In this document: positions 6,245-8,888 of the stretch, piece after piece
Numbering within the stretch: the first letter of the stretch is position 1
Layout: each line of letters begins with the position of its first letter
Source: Bryobacteraceae bacterium
Lineage (GTDB): Bacteria; Acidobacteriota; Terriglobia; Bryobacterales; Bryobacteraceae
Length of the DNA stretch: 8,888 nt
Direction of reading: 5' to 3'
Assembly (NCBI GenBank): GCA_025350445.1
Contig: JANXXV010000726.1
Location: forward strand, 1-8,888
Position numbers and translations under genes: made by a program
The notes under the pieces: generated by a model
Seen by the model: only the letters and a program-made list of their open reading frames with translations
The model's database searches: none
What the model was told of the DNA's origin: nothing

Positions 6245-7374
6245 AGCGTGTCGCCGTTCTGGGCGGAGGCCCTGCCGGTGCCTTTGCGGCGGAGAAGTTG
6301 GCCACGGCAGGGCTGGACGTGGTCCTGCTGGACGAAAAGCTTGCCTGGGAGAAACCATGTGGAGGCGGCCTCACCTACAAAGCCTACAGCCAGTATCCGT
6401 TCTTGATCGACAACGACACGCCGAAACGCATCGTCACAAGAACCTATCTCTCCACACCCCGGACGGGTGCGGCAGAATTGACGCTCACCAAACCACTGCT
6501 AATATACTCGCGGCTTGAGCTGAATCAGATGCTGCTATGGCGCGCCGAACAGGCCGGCGCGCAACTGGAAAAAACCCGCGTCCTGGAAATCGATCGCAGC
6601 GGTCGCGGCTGGTCGGTAAAAACCAGGGCGGGGAAGATGGATGTCGATTATTGCGTGGTAGCCACCGGAGCGCGGAACACTCTTCGCGAGGTGGGGACGA
6701 AATGGTCGAGCGGCGATACGATGGTGGCGCTGGGATACTACGTCCCGAGCGAACAGGCGCACATCGACCTGGAATTTTTCGCTGGATTCGAAGGGTACAT
6801 CTGGATTTTTCCACGCAATGGGCACCTGTCCGTGGGCATATGCGGGAAGGGCGAATCGGCACAAACGTTGCGGGCACGTCTGGAAAAGTATATGGCGGCG
6901 AAGAATCTTTCACTTGCCGGGGCGACTTTCTATGGCCACGTGTTGCCGTCCCTACAGAAGCCGGCATGGAAAACCAATCGCGTTACCGGGACGGGATGGA
7001 TTGCCGTGGGCGATGCGGCCGGTCTGGTTGATCCCATCACCGGCGAAGGCCTCTACTATGCGATCCGTTCAGCCGATCTTGCTACCGATCTAATTCTCGC
7101 CGGACAGACGGAAGCATACCGCGCACGGCTGCATAGTGATTTCACCGGCGACTTGGAATTGGCCTCGCGACTGGCCAAGCGGCTGTTCCTCGATCGCTTT
7201 CTTTGCGGCAGTGTTCCGGAGCGCATGATTCAGTTTATGCGCCGTAGCCCCGCGTTTTGTGAGATTCTGCAAGACCTGTTTGCCGGCACGCAGAACTATC
7301 TCGATTTGAAGGCCCGGCTGAAGCGCAGCCTGCGGAGTACCTTTCAGGAAGTAGCAATTCACCTTTTTTCATGA
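6241..7374 (+). CDS. Geranylgeranyl reductase-family FAD-dependent oxidoreductase
   Basis: 377-aa flavoprotein of the geranylgeranyl reductase/ChlP-like family within the PHBH-fold monooxygenase superfamily. Visible: the N-terminal FAD dinucleotide-binding motif GGGPAG (8-13), with an acidic residue near 31 closing the second strand (VVLLDEK); the family's CGGGL motif (40-44); the [10 protein letters not shown] segment (89-98), whose Arg91 is typical; an ATGA FAD contact (141-144); and the C-terminal FAD motif [19 protein letters not shown] (257-275). Family members saturate double bonds of geranylgeranyl chains in chlorophyll, quinones or lipids, although many are uncharacterised and may act on other substrates. 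ATG 6241 overlaps the lipoprotein stop (ATGA), and its own TGA overlaps the hemL ATG the same way, with no Shine-Dalgarno in front. Coupling to hemL points towards tetrapyrrole or prenyl-quinone metabolism, but the substrate is inference. Confidence 0.9.
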   Translation: MKRVAVLGGGPAGAFAAEKLATAGLDVVLLDEKLAWEKPCGGGLTYKAYSQYPFLIDNDTPKRIVTRTYLSTPRTGAAELTLTKPLLIYSRLELNQMLLWRAEQAGAQLEKTRVLEIDRSGRGWSVKTRAGKMDVDYCVVATGARNTLREVGTKWSSGDTMVALGYYVPSEQAHIDLEFFAGFEGYIWIFPRNGHLSVGICGKGESAQTLRARLEKYMAAKNLSLAGATFYGHVLPSLQKPAWKTNRVTGTGWIAVGDAAGLVDPITGEGLYYAIRSADLATDLILAGQTEAYRARLHSDFTGDLELASRLAKRLFLDRFLCGSVPERMIQFMRRSPAFCEILQDLFAGTQNYLDLKARLKRSLRSTFQEVAIHLFS

Positions 7375-8639
7375 CCAATACAAAATCTGAAGAATTGTTT
7401 GCCCGCGCGCAAAAAATTATCCCCGGCGGTGTTAACTCTCCCGTACGCGCATTTCGCGGCGTCGGCGGGACCCCTCGTTTTATTGCTCGCGGAGAAGGCT
7501 CGCGGCTGTACGACGTGGACGGCAATTCCTATATCGACTACATCTGTTCCTGGGGGCCGTTGATTCTGGGCCATCGTCCAAAGCCGGTGATCGACGCGCT
7601 GCGGGAGGTGCTGGAAATCGGCACGAGCTTCGGCGCGCCCACTGAACGCGAACTGGATTTGGGCGAGGCGATTCGTGACGCGATGCCGTCAATGGAACTG
7701 CTGCGGCTGGTGAACTCAGGCACCGAAGCCACCATGAGCGCGATTCGCGTAGCTCGTGGATTCACCGGCCGCGACCTGACTGTGAAGTTCGAGGGCTGCT
7801 ATCACGGCCACGTGGATTCGCTTCTCGTCAAGGCAGGTTCCGGCATGGCGACGCTCGGTATCGCGGACAGCGCGGGCGTGCCCAAGAGTTTTGCGGCCAC
7901 CACGATTGCGCTGCCATTCAACGATCTTGCCGCGGTGGAAGAAGCTTTCCGCATCCAAGGAGACCAAATTGCTTCCGTGATTGTGGAGCCGGTGGTGGGC
8001 AACATGGGCTGCGTTCCGCCGGCGCCGGGCTTTCTCGAAGGGCTGCGCGCCATCACGGAGAAGTACGGAGCGGTGCTGATTTTCGATGAAGTGATGACCG
8101 GATTCCGGCTTTCGTTCGGAGGCGCCCAGCAGTTATACGGGATCAAACCCGATATGACCACCATCGGCAAAATTGTCGGCGGCGGCCTGCCGATTGCCGC
8201 TTACGGCGGGCGCGCCGACATCATGAACAAAGTGGCGCCGGTAGGTCCGATTTATCAGGCGGGCACGCTCTCAGGCAATCCACTGGCGGTTTCGGCAGGC
8301 CTTGCAATGCTGCGATATCTGAAAGCGAATCCGCAAGTGTATACGGATCTGGAGACGCGGGCCGCGCGGCTTACGGCGAACATTCCGTCATCAATGACGG
8401 TGAACCGCGTGGGCTCGATGTTCACGCTGTTCTTTACCGGCCGGCCAGTGACCGATTACGGGACGGCGAAACATTCGGACACGGAAATGTACAAGAAGTA
8501 TTTCCACTGGATGCTGAGCCACGGTGTGTATCTGGCGCCATCGCAATTCGAGGCCGCGTTCCTGTCGGCCGCGCATTCGGACGACGATATCCAGACGACG
8601 ATTGACGCCGCGCAGGCTTTCTCTCAGCGCATGAACTGA
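7371..8639 (+). CDS. hemL: Glutamate-1-semialdehyde 2,1-aminomutase
   Basis: PLP-dependent enzyme that converts glutamate-1-semialdehyde to 5-aminolevulinate, the last step of the C5 route into heme and other tetrapyrroles; cytoplasmic. Full length at 422 aa. Diagnostic sequences run in order: [13 protein letters not shown] (16-28), the phosphate-binding loop NSGTEAT (115-121), YHGH (144-147), FDEVMTGFR (238-246, Asp239 contacting the pyridine nitrogen), the PLP-binding Lys267 in [12 protein letters not shown], and the GTLSGNP motif (298-304). The PGGVNSPVR motif and the GxSFGAPT stretch (84-91) separate it from ordinary class III aminotransferases. ATG 7371 overlaps the flavoprotein stop as ATGA and is followed by the family's usual KSEELFxxA start. 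No gltX or hemA is in view. Its 3' end overlaps the next minus-strand gene by 16 bp. Confidence 0.97.
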   Translation: MTNTKSEELFARAQKIIPGGVNSPVRAFRGVGGTPRFIARGEGSRLYDVDGNSYIDYICSWGPLILGHRPKPVIDALREVLEIGTSFGAPTERELDLGEAIRDAMPSMELLRLVNSGTEATMSAIRVARGFTGRDLTVKFEGCYHGHVDSLLVKAGSGMATLGIADSAGVPKSFAATTIALPFNDLAAVEEAFRIQGDQIASVIVEPVVGNMGCVPPAPGFLEGLRAITEKYGAVLIFDEVMTGFRLSFGGAQQLYGIKPDMTTIGKIVGGGLPIAAYGGRADIMNKVAPVGPIYQAGTLSGNPLAVSAGLAMLRYLKANPQVYTDLETRAARLTANIPSSMTVNRVGSMFTLFFTGRPVTDYGTAKHSDTEMYKKYFHWMLSHGVYLAPSQFEAAFLSAAHSDDDIQTTIDAAQAFSQRMN

Positions 8640-8888
8640 CGGGCCGAATACATCACTACGGCCACGAAGAACAGCATACTGAGGGCGATGACGACGGCCT
8701 GTTTCCGCGCGGGAACCGTGACGGCGATGATGCTGGCCGGTTCGCGCATGCTGATCTTTACAGACACTTCAGCGGGCTTGCGTCCTTCAATGCGGTTGTC
8801 TATCAGCAACACGTAGTCGCCCTTCTGTTCAGCCTCGCAACGGAGCTTACCCTCCGTTTGATAGCCGCTGCGGCACAGCGGGTGGTAG
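8624..8888 (-). CDS. C-terminal part of a single-anchor membrane protein, 5' end beyond window
   Basis: 87 codons plus the stop, open to the right edge, so the gene begins outside the window. An ATG at 8812 is internal and not a convincing start, because the frame and its character continue upstream of it. The visible part has an extracytoplasmic-looking stretch with two cysteines and alternating beta-type sequence ([15 protein letters not shown]), then one hydrophobic segment ([17 protein letters not shown]) and a short basic tail (SARQFMR). This is a C-terminally anchored topology. The GDYxLxIDNR pattern recalls the GOLD/p24-like beta-sandwich fold, but the match is weak and I do not name a family. 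Its stop codon lies inside the 3' end of hemL. Confidence 0.75.
   Translation of the reverse strand, partial: YHPLCRSGYQTEGKLRCEAEQKGDYVLLIDNRIEGRKPAEVSVKISMREPASIIAVTVPARKQAVVIALSMLFFVAVVMYSARQFMR

Noticed and set aside
6485..6967. 160-codon minus-strand open frame opposite the flavoprotein gene
   Set aside because: Proline/arginine-rich shadow of a well-supported gene, with no start signal or motif.
8385..8400. Hairpin CCGTCA-TCAA-TGACGG as a terminator
   Set aside because: It lies well inside hemL, has no T-run after it, and a 6-bp stem is expected by chance at this length.

Overview
The window looks like an ordinary, densely packed chromosomal segment of a soil-type Acidobacteriota, most like the Solibacteres/Bryobacterales group. 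This is an impression, not a search result. It rests on a moderately high G+C content (roughly 58-60% by eye), a secreted S10 serine carboxypeptidase whose signal peptide ends in an 'LFAQ'-type site, zinc-ribbon and DUF2752 membrane proteins, and very few Shine-Dalgarno sequences. I see no tRNA, rRNA, insertion sequence, phage gene or CRISPR array, and no gap above about 75 bases without a gene.

Layout. (1) Positions 1-3150, minus strand: a tightly overlapping three-gene unit. It reads from a queuosine-precursor transporter (YhhQ family), through a large polytopic membrane protein resembling GT-C glycosyltransferases, into a short-chain dehydrogenase/reductase (SDR) that runs off the left edge. 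(2) Positions 3196-4698, plus strand: a secreted S10 serine carboxypeptidase, divergent from the transporter across a 45-bp spacer. (3) Positions 4644-5775, minus strand: a zinc-ribbon membrane protein followed by a small DUF2752 protein. The DUF2752 3' end overlaps the carboxypeptidase 3' end by 55 bp. (4) Positions 5834-8639, plus strand: a three-gene unit of lipoprotein, geranylgeranyl-reductase-like flavoprotein and hemL, joined by two ATGA stop/start overlaps. (5) Positions 8624-8888, minus strand: the C-terminal end of an anchored membrane protein, overlapping hemL tail to tail by 16 bp.

How the genes work together. HemL makes 5-aminolevulinate, the first committed tetrapyrrole precursor in the C5 pathway. 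Its coupling to a prenyl-reductase-type flavoprotein is the most suggestive functional link, because tetrapyrrole and isoprenoid metabolism meet in chlorophyll-type and quinone chemistry. The transporter unit couples queuosine-precursor salvage to an envelope-type membrane protein and an SDR whose usual catalytic Ser and Asn positions are not conserved; the common theme is unclear.

I did not find a defence system or an obviously new multi-gene machine. The items most worth a second look are a perfect 20-bp palindrome inside the SDR gene, a consensus TATAAT box placed for leaderless transcription of the lipoprotein operon, the degenerate SDR active site, and the coding-level tail-to-tail overlaps.
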